Shown: in pieces, positions 39,310 through 49,399 of the stretch
How positions within the stretch are numbered: the stretch's first letter is position 1
Layout of the letters: every line of letters begins with the position of its first letter
Notes under the pieces: generated by a model
Told to the model about the DNA's origin: nothing
Databases searched by the model: none
Seen by the model: only the letters and a program-made list of their open reading frames with translations
Position numbers and translations under genes: made by a program
NCBI GenBank assembly: GCA_019419505.1
Contig: DXZS01000017.1
Span: 178,744-242,743, forward strand
DNA: 64,000 bases
DNA from: Collinsella sp.
GTDB taxonomy: Bacteria; Actinomycetota; Coriobacteriia; Coriobacteriales; Coriobacteriaceae
Direction of reading: 5' to 3'

Positions 39310-39711
39310 CTATTCCTTTTGCGTAATCATGATGGCTGTTGGCGTTATGAGGGCGGGCAGCTTTGTGGGATCGGTATCGCTGCTGGTGTTGACGGTGCAG
39401 GTTACGTCAACGTAGACGCCTTCTTTGATGGCTCCGACTTCTGCCTTCTTACCATCCTGATCCTTAATGGGGATGGTTGAATCGATTTTGAAGTTGAGGT
39501 GCAGCGGTGCGGATTGGAATTGCTCGCTTGCGATAACGAAGCGACCTTCGCTCGCCCCGCTGGCGGAAGGGTGATACACAGCAACGACTACGCCCCGCAA
39601 GGAAAGTCCCTTCGAAAAGGGAATGTCCTTCCAGAAAAAGCCGAGCAAAGCGGCTGCTATAAGGACAAGGGGGACGAGGATGGTTAGGAAACGTTTGGAC
39701 TGATTCTTCAT
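39310..39711 (-). CDS. Small membrane-anchored or secreted protein of unknown function
   Basis: A 133-residue protein starting MKNQSKRFLTILVPLVLIAA, with one N-terminal membrane segment (about 8-28). The rest is an extracellular beta-rich domain (LRGVVVAVYHPSASG, EGVYVDVTCTVNT). Such a small strand-rich domain looks like OB-fold lipoprotein-type proteins but I cannot assign a family. The ATG at 39711 follows GAGGTGA; the longer open frame starting 39801 is AT-rich promoter sequence. Upstream TTGTGT and TATTAT, 16 bp apart on the minus strand, form a plausible promoter. Confidence 0.7.
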   Translation of the reverse strand: MKNQSKRFLTILVPLVLIAAALLGFFWKDIPFSKGLSLRGVVVAVYHPSASGASEGRFVIASEQFQSAPLHLNFKIDSTIPIKDQDGKKAEVGAIKEGVYVDVTCTVNTSSDTDPTKLPALITPTAIMITQKE

Positions 39712-39829
39712 TTCAATCACCTCACGTTGATAATACCAAAATATATTGCAAACACAATATAAAATATTAACTGCGATGAATTGAGTTACATAAAGGAGCA
39801 TACGAAGTTGCTCGATTCTGGGTGAGCCT

Positions 39830-40031
39830 GGACAGTTAGTTCAGATACGTATAAACCCGAGGCGGTTCAGCATGCGTTTTGAGCAATTTTATGATTGGGA
39901 TGGGGCTCGAATGGGTGTTTGGGAGGGAGAGCGGGACGTTTACATGGTCTCAGGGGACCCAAATTAGTTGAAACAGGGGTGTTCGTGTCTAATCCAGCTC
40001 TAGGATTTATACGTATCTGAACTAACTGTCC
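39830..40031. mobile_element. 202-bp MITE-like element with perfect 26-bp inverted ends
   Basis: The left end GGACAGTTAGTTCAGATACG (continuing TATAAA) is exactly complementary to the right end, which finishes in GAACTAACTGTCC. The two 26-base arms are identical without a mismatch. The internal 150 bp contain a 31-codon frame (39872-39967) with ATG behind GAGGCGG and a TAG stop; no protein family is recognisable. No obvious target-site duplication flanks it. It stands alone between a minus-strand small gene and ligA, and could be a non-autonomous transposable element. Confidence 0.78.
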
Positions 40032-40068
40032 ACCCCAGTCTGGCGGCTGCCGATTCGGTGCGGTTTGA

Positions 40069-42369
<2,301 letters not shown>

Positions 42370-42390
42370 TGCATCGATAATCAAATTAGA

Positions 42391-42430
42391 AAACCTCCCG
42401 GAAAGGTTGATACTTTCCGGGAGGTTTTTA
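42391..42430 (+). terminator. Rho-independent terminator of ligA
   Basis: AAACCTCCCGGAAAG and CTTTCCGGGAGGTTT form a perfect 15-bp stem around GTTGATA and continue into a T-run. Confidence 0.93.
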
Positions 42431-42586
42431 TTTGGGCGTGGTGGCGGGCAGCATGATCTGCGTCATGTAGGTTGCTGAGGGTGACCCTGCGGAGCGGTGT
42501 CGTTCCGGAGCGATAGAAGATTCATACAAAGCAAAGGGGCCCCGCAGTGAGGTCCCACAACGGGGCTGCCCCATTGTGATGAGTTT

Positions 42587-42618
42587 TATACACTTTAACA
42601 TTAACATTAACGTGTATA
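42587..42618 (+). promoter_or_regulatory. Promoter/operator of the PIN toxin-antitoxin operon
   Basis: TATACAC (42587-42593) and GTGTATA (42612-42618) form an inverted repeat around the tandem TTAACA repeat TTAACATTAACATTAACG. TATACT at the right arm is a -10 for the antitoxin gene. The dyad is a natural site for autorepression by the antitoxin. Confidence 0.65.
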
Positions 42619-42653
42619 CTAAGCAGTAAAGATATATGTTGAGAGGAGCCGTT

Positions 42654-43046
42654 ATGGTTACCGTCGCGTTTTCGGAGCTGCGCCAAAACCTTACGCAGGT
42701 GGCCGAAAAGGTTGCCAATGAGGGCGAGGAGGTTGTGGTCTTCAAGCGGAGCAAGCCGTTGTTCAAGATCGTACCGCTCGACTATGAAGGTCCAGTTACG
42801 GTGGAATATGACGCTGCCCAGGAGCGTGGGGGCGCAAAACCGACGTGCGGCACGGGCAAGCCCAAGCGCGACGTGGGTACGATGTGGCATCCCAAGATCA
42901 CCTGGAAGGAGATTCGCGAGATGCTCGCGGAGAATGAGGACTACCAGGAGTATCTCGATATCGTAGCCAAAATGCCAAAAGGAACGCCGCTCGATACGAT
43001 GACGGTTGAAGATGAAAAGCGCGTCGCGAGGGAGCGCTACCTATGA
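42654..43046 (+). CDS. Phd/YefM-family antitoxin
   Basis: A 130-residue antitoxin. The N-terminal Phd fold (MVTVAFSELRQNLTQVAEKV, EEVVVFKRSKPLFKIVPL) binds DNA, while the C-terminal about 60 residues, starting at WKEIREMLAENEDYQEYL, are the toxin-neutralising tail. The ATG at 42654 follows AGAGGAG. Its stop overlaps the next start (ATGA), giving a coupled two-gene operon with the PIN toxin. The inverted repeat just upstream suggests self-repression. Confidence 0.88.
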   Translation: MVTVAFSELRQNLTQVAEKVANEGEEVVVFKRSKPLFKIVPLDYEGPVTVEYDAAQERGGAKPTCGTGKPKRDVGTMWHPKITWKEIREMLAENEDYQEYLDIVAKMPKGTPLDTMTVEDEKRVARERYL

Positions 43047-43465
43047 GAGCATTTCTCGATACCAATTTTCTGCTCGATTGCGTGCTGCCGGGCCGGCCGG
43101 AGCATGGGGCGGCGCAAACCATCAAGGGGCTTGTTGACGTGGGGCTTATCGAGGGCGTTGTTTCGGCCTGCTCTCTCAAGGACGCGTACTACATTCTCAC
43201 TAAACAGGCCGGCGAGGCGCGCGGGCGCGAGGTAGTGCGCGACTGCCTTAAGAGCTACTCGGTAGAGTCTCTCGACCAAGAGGCTTGTTTCGCCTCCGCC
43301 TATTCCGATGAGCCGGACTTTGAGGACGGCTGTATCCGTGCGATGGCCGAGCGTGCCGGTGTGGACTTTATCATCACGCGTGACCGCGCCGCTTTTGTGC
43401 GCTCGACCATCAAGACCTTCTCGCCTGCAGAGTTCATCCGTGCGTTTCCGATTCCGGAGGAGTAA
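43043..43465 (+). CDS. PIN-domain toxin (VapC-like RNase)
   Basis: A 140-residue PIN-domain ribonuclease toxin. Metal-binding acidic residues are present in order: Asp6 in FLDTNFLLD, an Asp/Glu cluster in EPDFEDGCIRAMAE, and Asp in ITRDRAAF. The ATG overlaps the antitoxin stop by 4 bp. Its size and the FLDTN start are typical of VapC-like toxins, which cleave tRNA or other structured RNA. The pair is complete, in contrast to the decayed system immediately downstream. Confidence 0.9.
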   Translation: MRAFLDTNFLLDCVLPGRPEHGAAQTIKGLVDVGLIEGVVSACSLKDAYYILTKQAGEARGREVVRDCLKSYSVESLDQEACFASAYSDEPDFEDGCIRAMAERAGVDFIITRDRAAFVRSTIKTFSPAEFIRAFPIPEE

Positions 43466-43526
43466 AACCGCCATATCGGGGATTGTCCCCGGCGTTTAGC
43501 AAGCTTGTTGGGAGGCTCCTGGTCCA

Positions 43527-43718
43527 GTGACTGTTACAAAAAACGGCTATAGCAAATTTGTTGTACTTCGATCTGAAGACTATGACCTCATGGTTCAGGA
43601 ACAGGCTAAGGCTCGTCTGATGGCTCGTATAGCTGTGGCCGAGCGGGAGCGTGCTGCTGGCACGTCGCGTGATGCCTTTGAGGCTCTCGATGACCTTGAG
43701 GCAAAATATGGCCTATAA
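43527..43718 (+). pseudogene. Truncated Phd/RelB-type antitoxin
   Basis: The 63-residue frame starts at GTG with VTKNGYSKFVVLRSEDYDL, which corresponds to the second half of the Phd-type N-terminal domain (PVFVTKNGY.DMVVMS). The first about 25 residues, with the dimerising N-terminal strand, are missing. The in-frame upstream stretch reads EAPGP and stops at a TAG 27 bases before the GTG. The C-terminal tail (FEALDDLEAKYGL) is intact. A GGAGG precedes the GTG, so it may be expressed, but it would be a partial protein. Confidence 0.72.
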
Positions 43719-43803
43719 CGTCAAGATTCTGCCTTCAGCCGAACGTTTTCTAGGCAGTTCTTATCTGAACGGGGCAACCGGCACCGTGATCTGCGTCACA
43801 TAG
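43708..43803 (+). pseudogene. Truncated ParE/RelE-type toxin remnant
   Basis: An ATG overlapping the antitoxin stop opens a 31-codon frame, MAYNVKILPSAERFLGSS, the N-terminal strand and helix start of ParE/RelE toxins (MAYxVxISPxAExxL). It then reads into unrelated sequence and stops. Only about 15-18 of the usual 90 residues remain, so no activity is expected. With the truncated antitoxin it marks a second, decayed toxin-antitoxin pair. Confidence 0.7.
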
Positions 43804-43858
43804 GTCGCGGGGTCGTCGCTGATGATGTCGTCGATCAGGGCGATCTCACGTTGCCCCG

Positions 43859-45205
43859 CTACGCCACCAGCTTGTCAAAAGCTCCGCGCCGGTTGAGCAC
43901 GGTAAACGCGATAACACAGATGACTGCCGACAAAATCGACCCGCACGGCGAGGCGATGCCCATGGGAAACAGCGTGTCGGAATAGGCATTCGACAGCAGC
44001 CACGCGCCCGGCACGCGAATGAGCGCTACGGCCAGCACGTTGTGCGCAAAGCCGATGTAGCTCTTGCCGTATGCAGCGAAAAAGCCGCTAAAGCAAATGT
44101 GGATGCCGGCAAAAATCGCGTCGAAAATGTAGCTGCGCATATAGCCGGTGCCGGCCGCGACCACCGCGGCGTCCTTGGCAAAAAAGCCGATAAACGCCGG
44201 TGCCACCAGCCACATCAGCGTTGTGATCAGACAGCCGTACACTACCGAGATGGTCATGGCGTCTTTGAGTACCTGGCGCGCGCGGTCGCCCTTGCCCGCG
44301 CCGGCGTTTTGCGCCGTGAGCGCGCTGACGGTGGCGCCCATGGAGCTCGGCACAATGAACAAGAAGCTGATCATCTTCTCGACCAGGCCCACGGCGGCGG
44401 CGTCGACCAGGCCGCGATGGTTGGCGATGACGGTGATAAACATAAACGCCACCTGGATGCAGCCGTCCTGCACGGCCACAGGCACGCCGATCTTAAGAAT
44501 GCTGCCGAGCACCTCGGGCTGGGGGCGCAGGTCGCTGCGCTTAACGTGGATGTTCGTGCGACGGCTCTTGAGCCATACGAGCGCGAGGGCAACGCTGGCC
44601 GTCTGCGCGGTCACCGTGCCGAGCGCCGCGCCCACGGGGCCGAGCCCCATGTGGCCGATAAACAGAAAGTCGAGCGCGATGTTGATGATGCATGCCACGC
44701 CGATCACGTACATAGGCGAGCGCGAATCGCCCAGCCCGCGAAAGATGGCCGAGAGGATGTTGTACGCGGCGATAAAGGGAATGCCGATAAAGCAAATGCG
44801 CAGGTAGGCGGCGGTGCCTTCGACCGCCTCGGCCGGCGTGCCAATGAGCGCCACGATTTGCGGGCACAGTGCGAGCAGGACGGCGGCCAGCACTACCGAG
44901 ACGCCCATAAAGAGCGTGATGGTGTTGCCGATGGCGGTCTCGGCGCGGTCAAACCGACGCGACCCCACGGCGTGGCCGACGACCACCGTCGTTCCCATGG
45001 CCAGGCCCACGAGCGCCACGGTAATCATATAGAGCGTCTGCGCGCCATTTGCCACGGCGGTGATGCCGGCGGCGCCGCTAAACTGCCCCATCATGTACAG
45101 GTCGGCCATGCCGTAGAGCATCTGCAAAAAGTACGAGAGCATATAAGGCAGGGCAAAGACCGCGATGGTCTTGAGGACATTGCCGCGTGTGAGGTCGTGT
45201 TCCAT
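43859..45205 (-). CDS. MATE-family multidrug/toxin efflux protein
   Basis: A 448-residue 12-TM antiporter of the MATE family (NorM/DinF-like). It begins EHDLTRGNVLKTIAVFALP, has the typical AYNILSAIFRGLGDSRSPMY segment in the N-half and matching polar residues in the C-half, including AVQDGCIQVAFMFI. It uses a Na+ or proton gradient to export cationic compounds. The ATG at 45205 has only a weak purine site. A MerR-type promoter with a 19-bp spacer lies 41-71 bases upstream, so expression is probably induced by a drug or stress ligand. The regulator gene is not adjacent. Confidence 0.9.
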   Translation of the reverse strand: MEHDLTRGNVLKTIAVFALPYMLSYFLQMLYGMADLYMMGQFSGAAGITAVANGAQTLYMITVALVGLAMGTTVVVGHAVGSRRFDRAETAIGNTITLFMGVSVVLAAVLLALCPQIVALIGTPAEAVEGTAAYLRICFIGIPFIAAYNILSAIFRGLGDSRSPMYVIGVACIINIALDFLFIGHMGLGPVGAALGTVTAQTASVALALVWLKSRRTNIHVKRSDLRPQPEVLGSILKIGVPVAVQDGCIQVAFMFITVIANHRGLVDAAAVGLVEKMISFLFIVPSSMGATVSALTAQNAGAGKGDRARQVLKDAMTISVVYGCLITTLMWLVAPAFIGFFAKDAAVVAAGTGYMRSYIFDAIFAGIHICFSGFFAAYGKSYIGFAHNVLAVALIRVPGAWLLSNAYSDTLFPMGIASPCGSILSAVICVIAFTVLNRRGAFDKLVA

Positions 45206-45245
45206 GGGCGGGGCTTTCTTACTTGGTTCGGTTAGGTACCAGTGT

Positions 45246-45276
45246 AGTGAAAACCCTACAACGATTGTAGAGTCAA
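45246..45276 (-). promoter_or_regulatory. MerR-type promoter/operator of the MATE gene
   Basis: On the minus strand, TTGACT (-35) and TTCACT (-10) are separated by 19 bp, too far for normal RNA polymerase binding but standard for MerR-activated promoters. The spacer contains the perfect dyad CTACAA-TCG-TTGTAG. The arrangement resembles sites of PbrR/CadR-like and drug-sensing MerR proteins. Confidence 0.78.
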
Positions 45277-45394
45277 GGTTTGTGTTGACGCCGGAGCGAA
45301 AAAGTCTCGCGCATCATTATTCCGAGTGAATATGGACACACATCACGAGAACTCGCCGCCGGCGCTAACCTTGCAGAAAACGATTTCGGAATAC

Positions 45395-45424
45395 TTGACA
45401 CCATTATTCGGCGCGCAATAATAC
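45395..45424 (+). promoter_or_regulatory. Promoter of the ABC exporter operon
   Basis: TTGACA (45395-45400) and TAATAC (45419-45424) with an 18-bp spacer form a near-consensus sigma-70-type promoter, 40 bases before the GTG start of the first ABC gene. Confidence 0.8.
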
Positions 45425-45463
45425 GTGCGTTTGCGAACAACGTTTGATGGGGGTTGAACCTGC

Positions 45464-47293
45464 GTGCGCAATCTCAAAATACTGTTTTCCTATCTAGGGG
45501 CATACCATCGCGATGCCATCCTCGGCGTGTTCTTTGTGTCGGTCGAGACGGTGCTCGAGCTGTTTATCCCGGTCATCATGGCCAACATCATCGATGTGGG
45601 CGTGCCTGCGGGTGATATCAACTACATGCTGCTGCAGGGCGCGTACATGTTGGTGTGCGCTGCGCTTTCGCTGGTACTGGGCTTGGGTTATGCCCGCACG
45701 TCCGCCCGCGTTGCCTCGGGCCTAGGCGCTAACCTGCGTGAGGCCGAGTACAAAAAGATTCAGACGCTCGCTTTTGGTAACCTGGACAACTACGACGCCA
45801 GCTCGCTCGTCACCCGCATGACCACGGACATCACCGTTATCCAAAATGCTGTGGGCAACGGCTTTCGCCCTATGGTTCGCGGCCCGGTGACGCTTATCGT
45901 CGGCCTTATCTACGCGCTGATGCTGTCGCGCCCGCTCGCCACCGTCTTTGCGATCATCTTGCCCGTGCTGGCAATCGTGCTGGGCGTCATCACCTATCGC
46001 GTCAGTCCGCTCTACCGCCAACTCCAGACCTCGATGGACCACCTCAACGGCGTGGTACAGGAAGACCTCACCGCCGTGCGTGCCGTCAAGGCCTACGTTC
46101 GTACCGAGCACGAGGAGGCCAAGTTCGACACCGTCAATACCGAGCTCGCCGGCACTGCGACGAAGACCTTTGGCAACGCGGTGCTCAACCTGCCGGTGTT
46201 TCAGCTGTCGATGTACGTGGCTGCGCTCTCCATCCTGTGGATTGGCGGCCACATGATTCTCGCCGGCAAGCTGGGCGTGGGCTCGCTCACGGGCTTTATG
46301 AGCTACGTGCTGCTGATCATGAACTCGCTCATGATGATTTCCAACGTGTTTTTGCTGCTCACGCGCGCTCTCACGAGTGTGGGCCGTATCGCAGAGGTGC
46401 TCGATGAGGAGCCCTTTATCGCCAACCCTGCGGGAGACCTCGCGACTGCGGCGCCAGCGGACGGCAGTATCGAGTTTCGCGACGTTTCCTTTAAATACCG
46501 CGCGGATGCAGCCGAGGATGTGCTCGAGCATATCGACCTTCGTATCGAGAGCGGCTCGACGGTGGGCATCCTCGGCGGCACGGGCTCGGGCAAGAGCTCG
46601 CTTGTGCAGCTGATTGCGCGCCTGTACGACGCTACCGAGGGCGCCGTGCTTGTGGGCGGACGTGACGTGCGTGACTACGACCTCGCGACCCTACGCGACG
46701 CCGTGGGCATTGTGCTGCAAAAGAATGTGCTGTTCACGGGCACCGTGCGCGAGAACCTGCAGTGGGGCAATCCGCAGGCGTCGGACGATGAGCTCCTCGC
46801 GGCTTGCCGCGCGGCGTGCGTGGACGAGTTCCTTGATCGCATCGGCGGGCTGGACGGCGAGTTGGGCCAAGGCGGCGCCGGTGTCTCGGGTGGCCAGAAG
46901 CAACGTCTGTGCATCGCGCGCACGCTGCTCAAGCATCCGCGCGTGCTCATTTTTGATGACTCCACCAGCGCGGTCGATATGGCGACCGACGCTAAGATTC
47001 GCGAGCACATCGCCCGGATTTCCGATACGACCGTGCTCATCATCGCCCAGCGCATCGCGAGTGTCATGGATGCCGATCGCATTGTGGTATTGGACGACGG
47101 TCGTGTCCACGGCGTGGGCACGCACGAGGAACTGCTAGCGGGCGACAACATATACCAGGAGATTTATGCCTCGCAGATGGAGTTTGCGAGGAACGCGGAC
47201 GCCGGCGACGGCAGCGACGATGGTTGCGCGAATGATCCGTTTTCCTCCGTCGTATGCGGATCACCCTTGGAAGGGGGTGAGCGCCATGCCTAA
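45464..47293 (+). CDS. ABC exporter half-transporter (degenerate-site subunit)
   Basis: A 609-residue type IV ABC exporter with six membrane segments (about 1-310) and a C-terminal ATPase. Walker A is GGTGSGKSS, the signature is VSGGQKQR, and Walker B is RVLIFDDSTSAVD, where the catalytic Glu is replaced by Asp499. With the next gene it forms a heterodimeric exporter of the BmrCD/LmrCD/TM287-288 type, in which one ATP site is degenerate. The GTG start follows GGGGGTTG. Its stop overlaps the next gene's ATG by 8 bases. The substrate is unknown; drugs or peptides are typical. Confidence 0.9.
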   Translation: MRNLKILFSYLGAYHRDAILGVFFVSVETVLELFIPVIMANIIDVGVPAGDINYMLLQGAYMLVCAALSLVLGLGYARTSARVASGLGANLREAEYKKIQTLAFGNLDNYDASSLVTRMTTDITVIQNAVGNGFRPMVRGPVTLIVGLIYALMLSRPLATVFAIILPVLAIVLGVITYRVSPLYRQLQTSMDHLNGVVQEDLTAVRAVKAYVRTEHEEAKFDTVNTELAGTATKTFGNAVLNLPVFQLSMYVAALSILWIGGHMILAGKLGVGSLTGFMSYVLLIMNSLMMISNVFLLLTRALTSVGRIAEVLDEEPFIANPAGDLATAAPADGSIEFRDVSFKYRADAAEDVLEHIDLRIESGSTVGILGGTGSGKSSLVQLIARLYDATEGAVLVGGRDVRDYDLATLRDAVGIVLQKNVLFTGTVRENLQWGNPQASDDELLAACRAACVDEFLDRIGGLDGELGQGGAGVSGGQKQRLCIARTLLKHPRVLIFDDSTSAVDMATDAKIREHIARISDTTVLIIAQRIASVMDADRIVVLDDGRVHGVGTHEELLAGDNIYQEIYASQMEFARNADAGDGSDDGCANDPFSSVVCGSPLEGGERHA

Positions 47294-49184
47294 GACCGCA
47301 GCCCAAGCACGCCCGGCCGACCTCAAGCGCACTGTACGCCGCTTGCTCTCCTACATGGGGCATGCCAAGTTCTCGTTGCTCGCGGTGGGCGTGCTCGCCT
47401 CCGTTGCCGCCATCGCGAGCCTCGCCGGCACTTACATGGTGCGCCCCATCGTTAACGGTTTGGCCACGGGCGGGGAGGAACTGCTCGCCAAGCAGGTCAT
47501 CCTGACGGCGATCATCTACGCTGCGGGCGTGCTCTCGGCCCTGGGCTACTCGCAGATTATGGTGCGCGCGGCCCAACACGTGGTGTCCGATATTCGCCGC
47601 GACCTGTTCGCGCACATCCAGACGCTGCCGCTCAGTTATTTTGACAGCACGCGCTCGGGCGACATCATGAGTTTTTTCACCAACGACGTCGACACCGTCT
47701 CCGAGGCGCTCAACAACAGCTTTGCCAACGTGATTCAGGCCGCCATTCAGGTTGTGGGCACCACGGCTATGCTCATCATCCTTAACTGGCAGCTCACGAT
47801 TATCACACTCGTGTGCGATGCGGCCATTGTGCTGTATGCGCGCTACTCAGGCGCGCGCTCTAAGCGTTTCTTTGCTGCCCAGCAGGCATCGCTTGGCGAC
47901 CTGGACGGATATATCGAAGAGATGGTCTCGGGCCAAAAGGTCATCAAGGTCTTTAACCGTGAGGCAGCGAATGTCGCCGGCTTCACCTGCCGCAACGACG
48001 AGCTTCGCCGCACCGGTACCGCCGCCGTGAGCTATGCCAACTCCATGGTGCCCATGACCGTCGTGATTGGCTACGTCAACTATGCCATCGTCGCCGTGGC
48101 GGGCGGCATGCTCTGCATCAAGGGGCTCGCCGACGTGGGCGCGCTCGCGAGCTACCTGGTCTTTGTGCGCCAGGCGGCCATGCCCATCAACCAGTTTACG
48201 CAGCTTGGCAACTTCTTGCTCAACGCGTTGGCCGGTGCCGAGCGCCTGTTTGTGGCTATGGACCTTAAGCCCGAGGTGGACGAGGGCCGCGTGGAGCTGG
48301 TGCAGACGGGCGACGCCGCGTGGGCGTGGAAGATCCCCGAGGGTCAGGGCGTGGGCGCGTACGGGCACTTGCATGACGTGGCTGCCGTTGATGAGTCGGG
48401 CCGCGCGTTGGCCGCCGACGGTACCGAGCTCACGTGCGGCTTGGTTCCGCTTGCCGGCGACGTGCGCTTCCATGCCGTGGACTTTTCCTACGTACCGGGC
48501 ACCCGTGTGCTCACGGATCTCAACCTGTTTGCCAAGCCGGGGCAAAAGATCGCGTTTGTGGGCTCGACAGGCGCCGGAAAGACGACCATCACCAACCTCA
48601 TCAACCGCTTCTACGAGGTCGATGACGGCGAGATCACGTACGACGGCATCGACGTCAAGCACATTGCTAAGGCCAGCCTGCGCGGATCGCTCGGCATTGT
48701 GCTGCAGGACACGCACCTGTTTAGCGGCACCATTGCGCAGAACATCCGCTTTGGCAAGCTCGACGCGACCGACGAGGAAGTGCGCGCCGCCGCCGAGGCC
48801 GCCTGCGCGGATTCGTTTATCCGCCGCCTGCCTAGAGGGTACGACACGCCGGTCACGGCCGACGGCGCCAACCTGTCGCAGGGCCAGCGCCAGCTGCTCG
48901 CCATCGCGCGCGTGGCCGTCGCCGACCCGCCGGTGCTCATCCTGGACGAGGCCACTTCGAGCATCGACACGCGTACCGAAAAGCTCATCGAGCGCGGTAT
49001 GGATCGCATCATGCGCGGGCGCACCACGTTTATGATCGCGCACCGTCTGTCCACCGTCCGCGACGCCGACGCCATCATGGTCCTCGAACACGGCCGCATC
49101 ATCGAGCGCGGCACGCACGAAGAGTTGCTCGCCCAGCACGGCGAGTACTGGCAGCTGGCACATGGCTTAAAAGAGCTGGATTAA
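47286..49184 (+). CDS. ABC exporter half-transporter (active-site subunit)
   Basis: A 632-residue partner of the preceding gene. The N-terminal part holds six membrane helices (about 20-320). A long linker of about 55 residues before the ATPase contains a Trp/Gly-rich stretch (AWAWKIPEGQGVGAYG). The ATPase has Walker A GSTGAGKTT, the variant signature LSQGQRQL and Walker B PVLILDEATSSID with the catalytic Glu555 intact. Here the SGGQ motif is SQGQ. The ATG at 47286 follows GGGGGTGAG and overlaps the upstream stop. The asymmetry of Glu and Asp between the subunits defines one functional and one degenerate ATP site. Confidence 0.9.
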   Translation: MPKTAAQARPADLKRTVRRLLSYMGHAKFSLLAVGVLASVAAIASLAGTYMVRPIVNGLATGGEELLAKQVILTAIIYAAGVLSALGYSQIMVRAAQHVVSDIRRDLFAHIQTLPLSYFDSTRSGDIMSFFTNDVDTVSEALNNSFANVIQAAIQVVGTTAMLIILNWQLTIITLVCDAAIVLYARYSGARSKRFFAAQQASLGDLDGYIEEMVSGQKVIKVFNREAANVAGFTCRNDELRRTGTAAVSYANSMVPMTVVIGYVNYAIVAVAGGMLCIKGLADVGALASYLVFVRQAAMPINQFTQLGNFLLNALAGAERLFVAMDLKPEVDEGRVELVQTGDAAWAWKIPEGQGVGAYGHLHDVAAVDESGRALAADGTELTCGLVPLAGDVRFHAVDFSYVPGTRVLTDLNLFAKPGQKIAFVGSTGAGKTTITNLINRFYEVDDGEITYDGIDVKHIAKASLRGSLGIVLQDTHLFSGTIAQNIRFGKLDATDEEVRAAAEAACADSFIRRLPRGYDTPVTADGANLSQGQRQLLAIARVAVADPPVLILDEATSSIDTRTEKLIERGMDRIMRGRTTFMIAHRLSTVRDADAIMVLEHGRIIERGTHEELLAQHGEYWQLAHGLKELD

Positions 49185-49235
49185 CCCGTTCGAGCACGAT
49201 GCTTTGACCCCTCCGTGCCTCTCACCTCGCCTCAA

Positions 49236-49296
49236 ACCATCACAACATTCGACGTTTTTTGCCAAAATCGGGAAAAGCATCGAATGTTGTGATGGT
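49236..49296. repeat. Dispersed hairpin repeat, family B, copy 1
   Basis: Arms ACCATCACAACATTCGA and TCGAATGTTGTGATGGT are perfectly complementary (17 bp) around CGTTTTTTGCCAAAATC and GGGAAAAGCA. Located after the ABC exporter genes, with TTTT following, so it can act as terminator. Confidence 0.9.
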
Positions 49297-49399
49297 TTTT
49301 CTACCACTCGACCGGGTGGAATCGCTTTCTCGCGCACGAAGGTGTGCGGACCCGGGGGCAGGGGAATAAGGTTGGTTATCCGACTCCATTGGAGGGCTC

